From assembly GCF_001005085.2 (NCBI RefSeq), contig NZ_LBMU02000046.1, forward strand, positions 1 to 64,000: a stretch of DNA of 64,000 nucleotides, given 5' to 3'. Origin of the DNA: Streptomyces humi (GTDB lineage Bacteria > Actinomycetota > Actinomycetes > Streptomycetales > Streptomycetaceae). The notes below the pieces were generated by a model, which saw nothing but the letters and a program-made list of their open reading frames with translations, ran no database searches and was not told the DNA's origin. Made by a program: the position numbers and the translations under genes. Positions 52,591 to 60,845 of the stretch are shown in pieces (position 1 is the stretch's first letter; every line of letters starts with the position of its first letter).

Positions 52591-52607
52591 GTGCAGAACG
52601 TCTGCAC
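52591..52607 (-). promoter_or_regulatory. GTGCAG-AACGT-CTGCAC palindrome
   Basis: This perfect 17-bp inverted repeat adjoins the 20-bp repeat array, 211 nt from the binding-protein start. Its half-sites resemble those of the 19-bp cluster operator (GYGCAR), but the spacing is two bases shorter. It is a possible operator of the ABC operon. Confidence 0.45.
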
Positions 52608-52771
52608 GCGCCGGACGTGGCCGGGGCGATGCAGGGAACGTCGCTGGGGGCGGCCGTGCGGAGGCGGCCGGAGACGGGCCGGGCGGTACCGGCGGTCTTC
52701 AGGGATGAGCGGCGACGAACCGGAGGTGCTCCCGCTGCTCGCGAGGATGGGGCTCAGGTGCTGGGGCGGTG

Positions 52772-52802
52772 CCGGTCCACCGGGGGCTGGCCGGTGGACC
52801 GG
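52772..52802 (-). terminator. Perfect 12-bp hairpin
   Basis: CCGGTCCACCGG (52772-52783) pairs perfectly with CCGGTGGACCGG (52791-52802). It lies about 195 nt past the IclR stop on the minus strand and insulates the ABC operon. Confidence 0.55.
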
Positions 52803-52996
52803 GGCGCGATGCGTCTCCTGCCGCGGTGTGCGGGGGACACGATCGGCCCGGTGCTGTAACCCTGCTGAAACGACGCCCCGCTGTCCAGCGTTCGCGCAAG
52901 GCGATGTGGGCGACGGTCGCGCAAGCTAAGCGTGCGGATCATGGTCTGGCGCACGGGCCGGTCGCTGGTGTAGGGACCGTGCGGGCCCGCGTGGGG

Positions 52997-53800
52997 TCAG
53001 CCCAGCAGGCCGTGCAGGGCGTTCGCCGTCGTGCGGACGAGGTCGACCCGGTCCAGCAGGGCTTCGCGGCTTTCCAGGAAGGCGACCGTGGAGACGTTGA
53101 CGGCGCCGATGACCCTGCCCTTGGCGTCGCGGACCGGCACGGCGAGGCAGCGTACGCCGGGTTCGTTCTCCTCGTCGTCCAGGGCGAAACCCCGTTCGCG
53201 GATCGTGGCGAGTTCAGCGCGCAGCTCGGCGGGATCGGTGACGGTGTTGTCCGTGCGGGGCGGCAGGCCCAGCCGGTCCACCAGGTCGGTGAGCTGCTTG
53301 TCGTCGAGGCCGGCCAGGACGCACTTGCCGATCGCGGTCGTGTGCAGGGGCAGTTGCATGCCGACCCGGGAGGAGTCCTGCACCGGGTTCGGTCCGGCCA
53401 CCTTGACCAGCAGGGTGACCGCGTCACCGGTCCGCACGCCCATGTGCACCGTGTGACCGATTCTCCGGCCCAGCACCTCCAGTTCGGCCCGCATCACCTG
53501 GTCCTCCTCGCAGCCCTGGGTGATCCGGGCGGCGAGCGCGCGGACCCGGGGTCCCGGGCCGTAGCCGCCGTTCCCGTCGGAGGCCAGGAAACCGGTCACC
53601 ACCAGGTTCTGGAGAATGCGGTGCGCGCTGGCCTTCGGCACCCCGGCGGCCAGGGCGACGTCCCCGAGCCGGTGCGGGTAGCCCGGTGCCGAGGCGGCCT
53701 CCAACAGGTTGAGGGCCTTGTCGGTGGCGTTTCCCGCGAGCGAACTGCGGCCCCCGCGGCCGCCCGTCTGTGAGTCCTCTGAAGTTTCGATCCCGGCCAT
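52997..53800 (-). CDS. IclR-family regulator 1
   Basis: The product has 267 residues from ATG 53798-53800. The winged HTH (about 25-90, RLGDVALAAGVPKASAHRILQNLVVTGFLASDG) is followed by an IclR effector domain. GCVRTGD-type and TAIGKCVLAG and VSTVAFLESREALLD motifs fit aromatic-acid responsive members. It is divergent from the esterase gene. The TTCC-N7-GGAA palindrome at 53865 lies between the two starts and matches one at IclR 2. Confidence 0.88.
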   Translation of the reverse strand: MAGIETSEDSQTGGRGGRSSLAGNATDKALNLLEAASAPGYPHRLGDVALAAGVPKASAHRILQNLVVTGFLASDGNGGYGPGPRVRALAARITQGCEEDQVMRAELEVLGRRIGHTVHMGVRTGDAVTLLVKVAGPNPVQDSSRVGMQLPLHTTAIGKCVLAGLDDKQLTDLVDRLGLPPRTDNTVTDPAELRAELATIRERGFALDDEENEPGVRCLAVPVRDAKGRVIGAVNVSTVAFLESREALLDRVDLVRTTANALHGLLG

Positions 53801-53864
53801 TGACAGGCTCCCGTCGCACGGTTTCACTGATGGGCATTCCAGCGTTCCACAAGAGAATACGTCA

Positions 53865-53879
53865 TTCCACGTAATGGAA
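53865..53879 (+). promoter_or_regulatory. TTCC-ACGTAAT-GGAA, IclR-type operator
   Basis: This is a perfect inverted repeat TTCCA-CGTAA-TGGAA followed by CG. Extra TTCCA half-sites occur at about 53836-53849. It lies 65 nt from the IclR 1 start and 88 nt before the esterase start. Confidence 0.65.
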
Positions 53880-53966
53880 CGCCCGGGATGGTGGGTCGGA
53901 GGGCTGCCGAACCCACCTCGGAGGTCCCGGAACCGCACCACAAGCATCCCCGAGAGGACAAGCCCC

Positions 53967-54833
53967 GTGGCTGAGAAGGTCCACAAGGTCCGCACGACCC
54001 TCGAGCAGATGGCAGAGATCGAACAGCAGTGGATCGACGAGGTCCAGGAAGACCAGGAACTCACCACCTTCGGTCTCTACCCCCAGCCCTCGCGCGGCGG
54101 CGCGGACGCCCAGGGCAGCTACCAGCTCTACCTGCCACCCCGGTACGAGACCGAGCCGGCCCGACGGTTCCCCGTCATCTACTGGCTGCACGGCGGGTTC
54201 GGCAACGCCCGTCAGGGTTCGGACATGGTCGCGCGGATCGACAAGGCGATCCGCGGCGGCGTGATGCCGCCCGCCATCGTGGTCGTTCCGCAGATCCTGC
54301 CGATCGGCTGGTACGTCGACTCCAGGGACGGCGCCCGGCCGCTGGCCCAGATCACCGCGTTCGACCTGGTCGACCACGTCGACTCCGCCTACCGCACGAT
54401 CCCCGAGGCTTCCGCCCGTACGGTCGAGGGTTTCTCCATGGGCGGTTTCGGCGCCCTCCACCTGGGCCTGAAGTACCCGAAGATCTTCGGGAAGGTGTCG
54501 GCGGTCGCCCCCGCGATCCTGCGCGACCTCAAGGACGAGCCCGAGGACCGGGTCAACAACACCTACTTCGGCGACCAGGAGTACTACGACCTCTGCCATC
54601 CCTGGAGCCTGGTCCTCGCCAACGCCCCCGAACTGCGCCGCACCAGCCAGGTCCGGCTGCTGTCCGGCCGGCTCGACACCCGCCTCGCGCCCACCATCCG
54701 CGACCTGGACGCCCGCTTCACCGAACTCGAAGTCCCGCACGACTTCTTCGAGTTCCCGGACGCCGACCACGAGTACGCCGAGATCATGGACGGCTACGGC
54801 GACAAGTACTACGCCTGGTGGCGCACCGCCTGA
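53967..54833 (+). CDS. Esterase D-like alpha/beta hydrolase
   Basis: The product has 288 residues from GTG 53967. The esterase fold has the oxyanion strand FPVIYWLHGGFG, nucleophile Ser157 in EGFSMGGFGAL, and a terminal FPDADHEYAEI with the likely His. There is no signal peptide. It resembles feruloyl- or S-formylglutathione-type esterases (EstD/FrsA group). As the first gene of a unit running esterase, CMD 2, AKR, MFS, it may release an acid from an ester substrate brought in by the ABC system. It is probably controlled by IclR 1. Confidence 0.82.
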   Translation: MAEKVHKVRTTLEQMAEIEQQWIDEVQEDQELTTFGLYPQPSRGGADAQGSYQLYLPPRYETEPARRFPVIYWLHGGFGNARQGSDMVARIDKAIRGGVMPPAIVVVPQILPIGWYVDSRDGARPLAQITAFDLVDHVDSAYRTIPEASARTVEGFSMGGFGALHLGLKYPKIFGKVSAVAPAILRDLKDEPEDRVNNTYFGDQEYYDLCHPWSLVLANAPELRRTSQVRLLSGRLDTRLAPTIRDLDARFTELEVPHDFFEFPDADHEYAEIMDGYGDKYYAWWRTA

Positions 54834-54889
54834 CGTCGTGGACGCGCCCGATCGCCCCTGACTGGCCGCCCGCCACGACGCCCAGGGCC

Positions 54890-54975
54890 CCAAGTCGCCG
54901 AGTCCTCAGGGCTCCAGGTCCCATAGTCCCAAAGTCCCCGAGTCCCCGAGTCCCCAGGTCCCCATGTCCGGGACA
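54890..54975. repeat. AGTCCCC-rich short degenerate repeat
   Basis: Nine or so imperfect 8-9 bp units of the type AGTCCCCG fill the gap between the esterase and the second CMD gene. It shows strong purine/pyrimidine asymmetry and no gene. Confidence 0.6.
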
Positions 54976-55020
54976 CCGTCCGGTGGTCCCTGCGGCACCC
55001 CATGCCCTCCGAAAGGCCCA

Positions 55021-55599
55021 GTGCCCGTGCGTCTGACGCCCCTCACCAGCCTGACCCCCGAGCAGACCGAACTCCTCGCCGCCATCGTCGGCCCCGGAGT
55101 CGAACCACCACCGCCCTTCCTGGCCTGGGCGCGCAACATGGAACTCGCCCCCTGGGTCGAGCACCTCGGCCGCTACTGCCGCAACGAGTCCCGGTTCCCG
55201 CAGCGGCTGCGCGAGCTCAGCGTGCTCATCGCCGCCCGCCACTTCGACAGCCAAGCCGCCTGGAACGCCCACATCCAGCAGGCCGTCGAGGAAGGCGTCC
55301 CGGCGGAGTGCCTCGACCGCCTCGCGCGCGGCGAGGACCCCGGCTTCAAGTCCGAGGACGAGCGCGTCTTCCACGCCTTCGCCCACGAGATGCTCTACGA
55401 CCACTTCGTCACCGACGACACCTACGCCGAGGCCGTCGCCCTGTTCGGTGAGGCAGGCGTACTGGACCTGATCGGCTGCGTGGGCAGCTTCAGCATGTCC
55501 GCGATGATGCTCAACACCTTCCGCATCCCGCTCCGGCCGCACCTGCCCCGGCCCTTCTCCGACGTCGACGGATTCCGACGGGTTCCGACGGACGACTGA
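55021..55599 (+). CDS. Carboxymuconolactone decarboxylase-family protein (copy 2)
   Basis: The product has 192 residues from GTG 55021; GTG 55027 is possible. It has the same fold as copy 1, with LRELSVLIAARHFDSQAAWNAHIQQAVEEGVPAECL, FVTDDTY and a late SFSMSAMMLNTFRIPL. It lacks a CxxC redox pair. It is homologous along its full length to the gene at 26643. It lies in an operon-like run with the aldo/keto reductase, about 100 nt away. The ring or lactone substrate is unknown. Confidence 0.8.
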   Translation: MPVRLTPLTSLTPEQTELLAAIVGPGVEPPPPFLAWARNMELAPWVEHLGRYCRNESRFPQRLRELSVLIAARHFDSQAAWNAHIQQAVEEGVPAECLDRLARGEDPGFKSEDERVFHAFAHEMLYDHFVTDDTYAEAVALFGEAGVLDLIGCVGSFSMSAMMLNTFRIPLRPHLPRPFSDVDGFRRVPTDD

Positions 55600-55698
55600 C
55601 CTGCGCCCTCCGGCGGATCCGGCGCAGGACCGGCTCGCGCCCACCGAACCGCCCCGGACGCACCGACCCTCGCACCGACCTCGAAAGGGTACGGCCTT

Positions 55699-56631
55699 AT
55701 GCCGCGTTCCCCCTTGCAGCTGCTCGACGGACTCCTCGACGAGGAGGGCATGGAGACCGCCGTGCACCGCTTCGTCCTCGGCGGCCCCTTCGGCGCGGAG
55801 CCCCCCGAGACCACCGCCGAGCGCCTGAGCCACTTCGCCGCGGCGGGCGGGCTCCTCGTCGAGACCTCGCACAGCTACGCCGGCGGCAGAGCCGAGGCGG
55901 CGGTCGGCCGATGGCTGCGCGCCAACCCCGGCACGCTCGGCGTGACCACCAAGGTCGGTCACGACAGCACCGGCCGGGACATCCCGCTCAGCCGGGAAAC
56001 CGTGACCGCGCACGTGCGGTCCGCACGGGAGAACCTCGGTGTCGAGGTCATCGACATCCTGCTCTACCACTGCGACGACCCCGCCCGGTCCGTCCCCGAA
56101 CTCGCGGACACCCTCGTGGGTCTCGTGGCGGCCGGACACGTCCGCCGCGTCGGGGTCTCCAACTGGCGCGCCGAGCGGCTGGCGCGACTCGCCACCGACC
56201 TGGGCGCGCGGGGCCACACCCCGGTGGCCAGCTACCAGTTCGGACTCGCCGAACCCGATCCGGCGCTGCTGGAGGGCAGCCTGCACGCCGACAGCGCCGT
56301 GCTCGACGTCGTCCGCGCCCACCGCCTGCCCCTGCTCGGCTGGTCGTCCCAGGCGCGCGGCTACTTCTCGCGCGGCGTACCGAAGGAAGTCCACGGCAGA
56401 CCCGATCCGTACGACACCCAGGACAACCGCGACCGCCGCGCCCGCTGCCGGGAACTCGCCGGGCGACTCGGCACCCGGCCGGAGACGGTGGCCCTGGCCT
56501 GGACCCTCCACCACCCCGGGGTGTGGCCGTCGATCGGCCCGCGGACCACCGCCCAGATCGACAACTCGCTCGAGGCCCGCCGCGTCGCGCTGACCGCGGA
56601 GCAGGTCCGCTGGCTCCGGGACGGCCGGTGA
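55699..56631 (+). CDS. Aldo/keto reductase
   Basis: The product has 310 residues. A (beta/alpha)8 AKR is indicated by Tyr60 in SHSYAGGRAE, Lys85 in VTTKVGHDS, the His in ILLYHCDDP and the NADPH-site WTLHHPGVWPSIGPRT. The catalytic Asp that normally precedes the Tyr motif appears as Glu55 (LVETSHSY), a conservative change that may slow or alter catalysis. It would reduce an aldehyde or ketone intermediate. GTGA overlap with the MFS gene couples the two. Confidence 0.83.
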   Translation: MPRSPLQLLDGLLDEEGMETAVHRFVLGGPFGAEPPETTAERLSHFAAAGGLLVETSHSYAGGRAEAAVGRWLRANPGTLGVTTKVGHDSTGRDIPLSRETVTAHVRSARENLGVEVIDILLYHCDDPARSVPELADTLVGLVAAGHVRRVGVSNWRAERLARLATDLGARGHTPVASYQFGLAEPDPALLEGSLHADSAVLDVVRAHRLPLLGWSSQARGYFSRGVPKEVHGRPDPYDTQDNRDRRARCRELAGRLGTRPETVALAWTLHHPGVWPSIGPRTTAQIDNSLEARRVALTAEQVRWLRDGR

Positions 56632-58100
56632 CCGTCGAACGCGCGGCCGCACCCAAGAGCCGGCTCTCCCCCAAGGCCGCCGTCTGCGGGGTGTTCGTCG
56701 CCGCGAACTTCATGGCGATCATGGACACCACGATCGTGAACGTGGCCCTCCCGGCCATCGGACGCGACTTCGGTGTGGACACCTCCGGCCTGAGTTCCGT
56801 GAACGTCGGCTACCTGGTGGCGCTCGCCGTCTTCATCCCGCTCTCCGGCTGGTTCGGCAACCGGTTCGGCACCCGGCGCACCGCGCTGACCGCACTGCTG
56901 CTGTTCACCCTGGCGTCCGGGCTGTGCGCCACCGCCGGCTCACTCGACGAGCTCACCGGGTACCGCGTCCTCCAGGGAGCGGGCGGTGGTCTGCTCGCCC
57001 CGGTGGGCATGACGATGATGCTGCGGGCGTTCCCGGTGGCCGAGCGGTTGCGCGCACAGCAGTACGTCATGCTGCCGACCGCCGTCGCCCCCGCCCTCGG
57101 CCCCGTGCTGGGCGGCCGGCTCGTGGACACCGCCTCCTGGCACTGGGTGTTCCTGGTCAACCTGCCCGTCGGTGTCCTCGCCCTGCTGTTCGGCCTGGGA
57201 ACCCTGCCCGACTTCCCCGGTCCGGGAGCGCCCCGCTTCGACGTCCCCGGTTTCCTCCTCGCGGGCGGCGGGCTCGCGGCGGTCCTGTACGCCCTCACCA
57301 CGGCTCCGGACCGGGGCTGGACCGACTCCGGCACCCTGCTTCCGCTGGCCGCCGGCCTCGCGTTCCTGGCCTTGGTGATCCCCTGGGAACTGCGCACCGG
57401 ACATCCCATGATCGACCTTGGGGTGGCCCGGGACCCGCTCTTCCGTACGACCCAGCTGGTCCTGCTGCCCACCGGGGCCGCCTTCATGGGCGTCCTGTAC
57501 CTGTACCCCCAGTTCCTCCAGGGCGACCTGGGCTATGACGCGTTCCACTCGGGCCTGGCCACGTTCCCGGAGGCGCTGGGCATGCTGACGGCCTCCCAGG
57601 TCGTGCCCCGTCTCCACGACAGGGCCGGCCCTCGCGGCCTGATGGTCGCGGGCGGCGCCGGGGGTGCGCTGGTCATCGGCGGTCTGGCGGTCCTCACCGC
57701 CGTCCCGAACGCCCTCGTGCTGTACCCGGCGATGTACCTGCTCGGCGCATCCGTCGGCGTCCTCTTCGCGAGCGCCCAGAACGCCGCCTTCGTCACCGTC
57801 CCACCCTCCCGTACGGCCGACGCCACGACCCTCCTCAACGTGCAGCGGCAGACCGCGGGCGCTTTCGGGGTCGCCCTGGCCGGCACCCTGGCGGCATCCC
57901 TGCTCCCATCGGCCGGCCCCGGCGGTGACGGCACCTTCGCCTACCGCACCGCCTTTCTGACCTTGGCCGCCCTGTGCCTGGGCGCCGCGCTCCTCGCCCT
58001 CCGCGTGAACGACCGTCCCGTGCGGGAGGCGTACGCCGCGGCCGGCCCGGATCACCGCCCCGCCGACACGGAGCGGCCGGGACTGACCGCGGGTTCATGA
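56628..58100 (+). CDS. MFS transporter, DHA2 (14-TMS) family
   Basis: The product has 490 residues from GTG 56628, which overlaps the reductase stop. It has about 14 helices. Motif A region SGWFGNRFGTRRTAL and VLQGAGGGLLAPVGMTMMLRAF are typical of EmrB/QacA-like antiporters, and the N-terminal MDTTIVNVALPAI is diagnostic of DHA2. It may export a toxic metabolite of the esterase/reductase pathway, or act as importer; direction cannot be read. It is convergent with IclR 2. Confidence 0.87.
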   Translation: MTVERAAAPKSRLSPKAAVCGVFVAANFMAIMDTTIVNVALPAIGRDFGVDTSGLSSVNVGYLVALAVFIPLSGWFGNRFGTRRTALTALLLFTLASGLCATAGSLDELTGYRVLQGAGGGLLAPVGMTMMLRAFPVAERLRAQQYVMLPTAVAPALGPVLGGRLVDTASWHWVFLVNLPVGVLALLFGLGTLPDFPGPGAPRFDVPGFLLAGGGLAAVLYALTTAPDRGWTDSGTLLPLAAGLAFLALVIPWELRTGHPMIDLGVARDPLFRTTQLVLLPTGAAFMGVLYLYPQFLQGDLGYDAFHSGLATFPEALGMLTASQVVPRLHDRAGPRGLMVAGGAGGALVIGGLAVLTAVPNALVLYPAMYLLGASVGVLFASAQNAAFVTVPPSRTADATTLLNVQRQTAGAFGVALAGTLAASLLPSAGPGGDGTFAYRTAFLTLAALCLGAALLALRVNDRPVREAYAAAGPDHRPADTERPGLTAGS

Positions 58101-58134
58101 GCACCCCGCGCCGCTCGTGGCGGGCGGGTGACGT

Positions 58135-58887
58135 TCACATGCCGCCGCGCAGCGTCCGGGACAGGCCCAGTGCGGCGGTGCGCACCGCCGGGGCCAGCCG
58201 GGCCGGATGGAAGCCGGCACGGGGTACGGCCACCGACAGGGCCGCGACCGCCTTGCCGCCCGCTCCGAACACCGGGGCTGCGATGCAGCTGACCCCCTCG
58301 GCGGCCTCCTGTTCCTCGTAGGCGAGGCCCGCCACCTGGGCCTGTTCGAGCGCCGTGCGGAGTCGGGCCGGGTCGGTCACCGAGTAGCGGGTCAGCCGGG
58401 GCAGCCGCGTCGCGAGCACCTCGTCGGCGAGTTCGGGGGGCGAGAAGGCCAGCAGCGCCTTACCCACGCCGGTACAGGTCAGGGGCAGGGTGCCGCCGAT
58501 GCGGGAGGGAAGGGCCAGGGAGTCGTGGCCGTGGATCCGCTCGACGTAGACGACCTCGTGCCCCTCGCGCACACCGAGGTGCACCGTGGCGCGGGTCGCC
58601 TCGAACAGGTCCTGGAGGAACGGCAGCGCCGCCTCGCGCAGGTCACGGCGGCGCGGCACCAGCGATCCGAGTTCGAAGAGCCTGCCACCGAGGTGGTAGC
58701 CGCTCTCGCCGCGTTCGAGCAGGCCGAGTTCCACCAGTGAGCCGACCAGCCGGGACGTGGTGCTCTTCGAGAAGCCGGCCCGTGCCGCGAGTTCCGTGAG
58801 ACGGAACGGACCACCACTCGGAATGAAGACATCGAGGAGGACCACCGCCTTCTCCAGCATGGTGCCGTTCGAGCTGTTCCGTGTCAT
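58135..58887 (-). CDS. IclR-family regulator 2
   Basis: The product has 250 residues from ATG 58885-58887. The HTH region is EKAVVLLDVFIPSGGPFRLTELAARAGFSKSTTSRLVGSLVELGLL. The effector domain has VGKALLAFSPPELADEVLA and GVSCIAAPVFGAGGKAVAALSVAVP. It is divergent from the hydratase-dehydrogenase-aldolase operon by 87 nt and most likely controls it. An inverted repeat overlaps its own start codon, consistent with autoregulation. Confidence 0.88.
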   Translation of the reverse strand: MTRNSSNGTMLEKAVVLLDVFIPSGGPFRLTELAARAGFSKSTTSRLVGSLVELGLLERGESGYHLGGRLFELGSLVPRRRDLREAALPFLQDLFEATRATVHLGVREGHEVVYVERIHGHDSLALPSRIGGTLPLTCTGVGKALLAFSPPELADEVLATRLPRLTRYSVTDPARLRTALEQAQVAGLAYEEQEAAEGVSCIAAPVFGAGGKAVAALSVAVPRAGFHPARLAPAVRTAALGLSRTLRGGM

Positions 58888-58892
58888 GGAAC
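58876..58892 (-). promoter_or_regulatory. GTTCC-GTGTCAT-GGAAC operator over IclR 2 start
   Basis: This palindrome has 5-bp arms and a 7-nt centre, overlapping the start codon. It has the same TTCC-N7-GGAA form and shares ATGGAACG with the site at 53865, suggesting related or cross-acting IclR regulators. Confidence 0.6.
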
Positions 58893-58974
58893 GGATTTTG
58901 CCGCGCCCAGGGTCCGTCGTCTATCCAGGAGGTGCCGCATCCGATTGCCGCAGCCGCACGTCCGGAGGTCGCCC

Positions 58975-59853
58975 ATGCCACCCCAGCCGCCCCACTCGTC
59001 GCGCCCGCCGTCCCCGGAGGCGGAGAAGACGGCCCACGTCCTCTGGGAGGCCGAGCGGTCCGGTACACCGTGTCCGCCCGTACGGGACCGGCTGCCCGCC
59101 GGAGACGTGAGCGCCGCCTACGCCGTGCAGCGCCTCAACATCGAGCGCAGACTCGCCCGGGGCGGCCGCCTCGTCGGCCGTAAGATCGGGCTGACCTCGT
59201 CCGCCGTGCAGGCGCAACTCGGCGTCGACCAGCCCGACTTCGGGGCGCTGCTGGCCGACATGGCGGTACCCGACGGCGGGACGGTACCGCACGGGCGGCT
59301 GCTCCAGCCCAAGATCGAGGCCGAGGTCGCGCTCGTGCTGGCGGCCGGCCTGCCGCACCCCGACACGACGGTCGTCGACGTACTGCGGGCCGTGGACTTC
59401 GCCCTCCCCGCCCTGGAGATCGTCGACAGCCGGATCGCCGACTGGGACATCGGCCTGGTCGACACCGTCGCCGACAACGCCTCGTCCGGCCTGTTCGTCG
59501 TCGGTGCCACCCCGGTGCCGCTGACCTCGGTCGACCTGCGCGCCGTGACCATGACGCTCAGCCGCGACGGCGAGGAGGTCTCGCACGGCACCGGTGCCGA
59601 CTGCCTGGACGGCCCCCTCAACGCGGCCGTGTGGCTGGCTTCCACGCTGGCCCGGACGGGCGATCCGCTGTGCGCCGGTGACGTCGTGCTGACCGGCGCC
59701 CTCGGCCCCATGGCCGTCGCCACCCCCGGCAGCCGCTTCGAAGCGGTCATCGCCGGACTCGGCTCCGTACGCGTCGGGTTCGCTTCCGCGTCCGAATCCG
59801 CTTCCGCGTCCGAATCGGCGTTCGTGTCCGGCGGGAAGGCGGGGCAGCGGTGA
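58975..59853 (+). CDS. mhpD: 2-oxopent-4-enoate hydratase (MhpD/DmpE-like)
   Basis: The product has 292 residues from ATG 58975, with GGAGG 6 nt before. RLVGRKIGLTSSAVQAQLGVDQPDFGALLADMAVP and LQPKIEAEVALVL supply the Lys and Glu metal/substrate residues of the hydratase-decarboxylase family. GSGAD-type TGADCLDGPLNAAVWLA also fits. It hydrates 2-hydroxypenta-2,4-dienoate to 4-hydroxy-2-oxovalerate. The last 30 residues are an added Ala-Ser-Glu repeat tail (ASESASASESAF) coded by short tandem repeats at 59786-59826. It is the first gene of a three-gene unit with GTGA and ATGA overlaps. Confidence 0.88.
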   Translation: MPPQPPHSSRPPSPEAEKTAHVLWEAERSGTPCPPVRDRLPAGDVSAAYAVQRLNIERRLARGGRLVGRKIGLTSSAVQAQLGVDQPDFGALLADMAVPDGGTVPHGRLLQPKIEAEVALVLAAGLPHPDTTVVDVLRAVDFALPALEIVDSRIADWDIGLVDTVADNASSGLFVVGATPVPLTSVDLRAVTMTLSRDGEEVSHGTGADCLDGPLNAAVWLASTLARTGDPLCAGDVVLTGALGPMAVATPGSRFEAVIAGLGSVRVGFASASESASASESAFVSGGKAGQR

Positions 59854-60845
59854 CCACCACGACGTCCCCTCCCCGTACCAGAGTGGCCGTCATCGGCTCG
59901 GGGAACATCGGCACCGACCTCATGATCAAGGTCCTGCGGCTCTCGGAGAGCCTGGAGATCGCCGCCATGGTGGGCATCGACCCCCGGTCCGACGGTCTCG
60001 CCCGCGCCAAGCGGCTCAAGGTCGCCACCACGCACGACGGCATCGACGGCCTGGTCGCCATGGACGAGTTCCAGGACATCTCGCTCGTCTTCGACGCGAC
60101 CTCCGCCGGCGCCCACCGCCGTCACGACGAGGTGCTGCGCGCGCACCGCAGAACAGTGGTCGACCTCACCCCGGCCGCCCTGGGCCCGTACGTCGTACCG
60201 CCGGTCAACGGCGCGGACCACCTGGACGCCCCGAACGTCAACATGGTCACCTGCGGCGGCCAGGCCACGATCCCGGTCGTCGCCGCCGTCAACGCGGTCA
60301 CCCCCGTGCACTACGGCGAGATCATCGCCTCCATCTCGTCCCGCTCCGCAGGTCCCGGCACCCGCGCCAACATCGACGAGTTCACCGCGACCACGTCCGG
60401 TGCCATCGAGAAGGTCGGTGGCGCCGCGCGCGGCAAGGCGATCATCATCCTCAACCCCGCCGAACCCCCGCTCGTCATGCGGGACACCGTGCACTGCCTG
60501 GTCTCCGACTGCGCCACCGAGGCCGTCACCGCCTCCGTCGAGGAGATGGTCCGGAGCGTGCAGGCGTACGTGCCCGGCTACCGCCTCAAGCAGAACGTGC
60601 AGTACGAGCGGGTGGCCGCCGACGACCCGCTGCGCGCCCTCGCCCCCGGCCGCGGCGACGCGCTGAAGGTCTCCGTCTTCCTGGAGGTGGAGGGCGCCGC
60701 CCACTACCTGCCCGCCTACGCCGGCAACCTCGACATCATGACCTCGGCCGCGCTGCGCACCGCCGAACGCATGGCCGCACTCCCGCACTCCCGGCTGTGC
60801 CCGAGCGGGGGGACCCCCAGTGCCCCGGAGGTGGCGTCCCGATGA
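59850..60845 (+). CDS. mhpF: Acetaldehyde dehydrogenase (acylating)
   Basis: The product has 331 residues from GTG 59850. The NAD site is VAVIGSGNIGTDLMIKVL. Catalytic Cys135 lies in NMVTCGGQATIPVVAAV, and PGTRANIDEFTATTSGAIE and HYLPAYAGNLDIMTSAAL are conserved in MhpF/DmpF. It converts acetaldehyde, NAD and CoA to acetyl-CoA, and channels acetaldehyde in complex with the aldolase. It overlaps the aldolase start by ATGA, matching the usual stoichiometric pair. Confidence 0.93.
   Translation: MTTTTSPPRTRVAVIGSGNIGTDLMIKVLRLSESLEIAAMVGIDPRSDGLARAKRLKVATTHDGIDGLVAMDEFQDISLVFDATSAGAHRRHDEVLRAHRRTVVDLTPAALGPYVVPPVNGADHLDAPNVNMVTCGGQATIPVVAAVNAVTPVHYGEIIASISSRSAGPGTRANIDEFTATTSGAIEKVGGAARGKAIIILNPAEPPLVMRDTVHCLVSDCATEAVTASVEEMVRSVQAYVPGYRLKQNVQYERVAADDPLRALAPGRGDALKVSVFLEVEGAAHYLPAYAGNLDIMTSAALRTAERMAALPHSRLCPSGGTPSAPEVASR

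Larger units (their letters stand above)
52381..52996. other. Long intergenic region between ABC operon and IclR gene
   Basis: These 616 nt carry no credible gene. They hold the 20-bp repeat array, the 17-bp palindrome and a hairpin at 52772-52802. The promoter of the binding-protein operon must lie here. No clear -35/-10 pair could be chosen. Confidence 0.6.

Noticed and set aside
52591..52929. Possible 112-residue gene upstream of IclR 1
   Set aside because: Arg/Gly/Cys-rich composition, no RBS, and it spans a perfect terminator hairpin.
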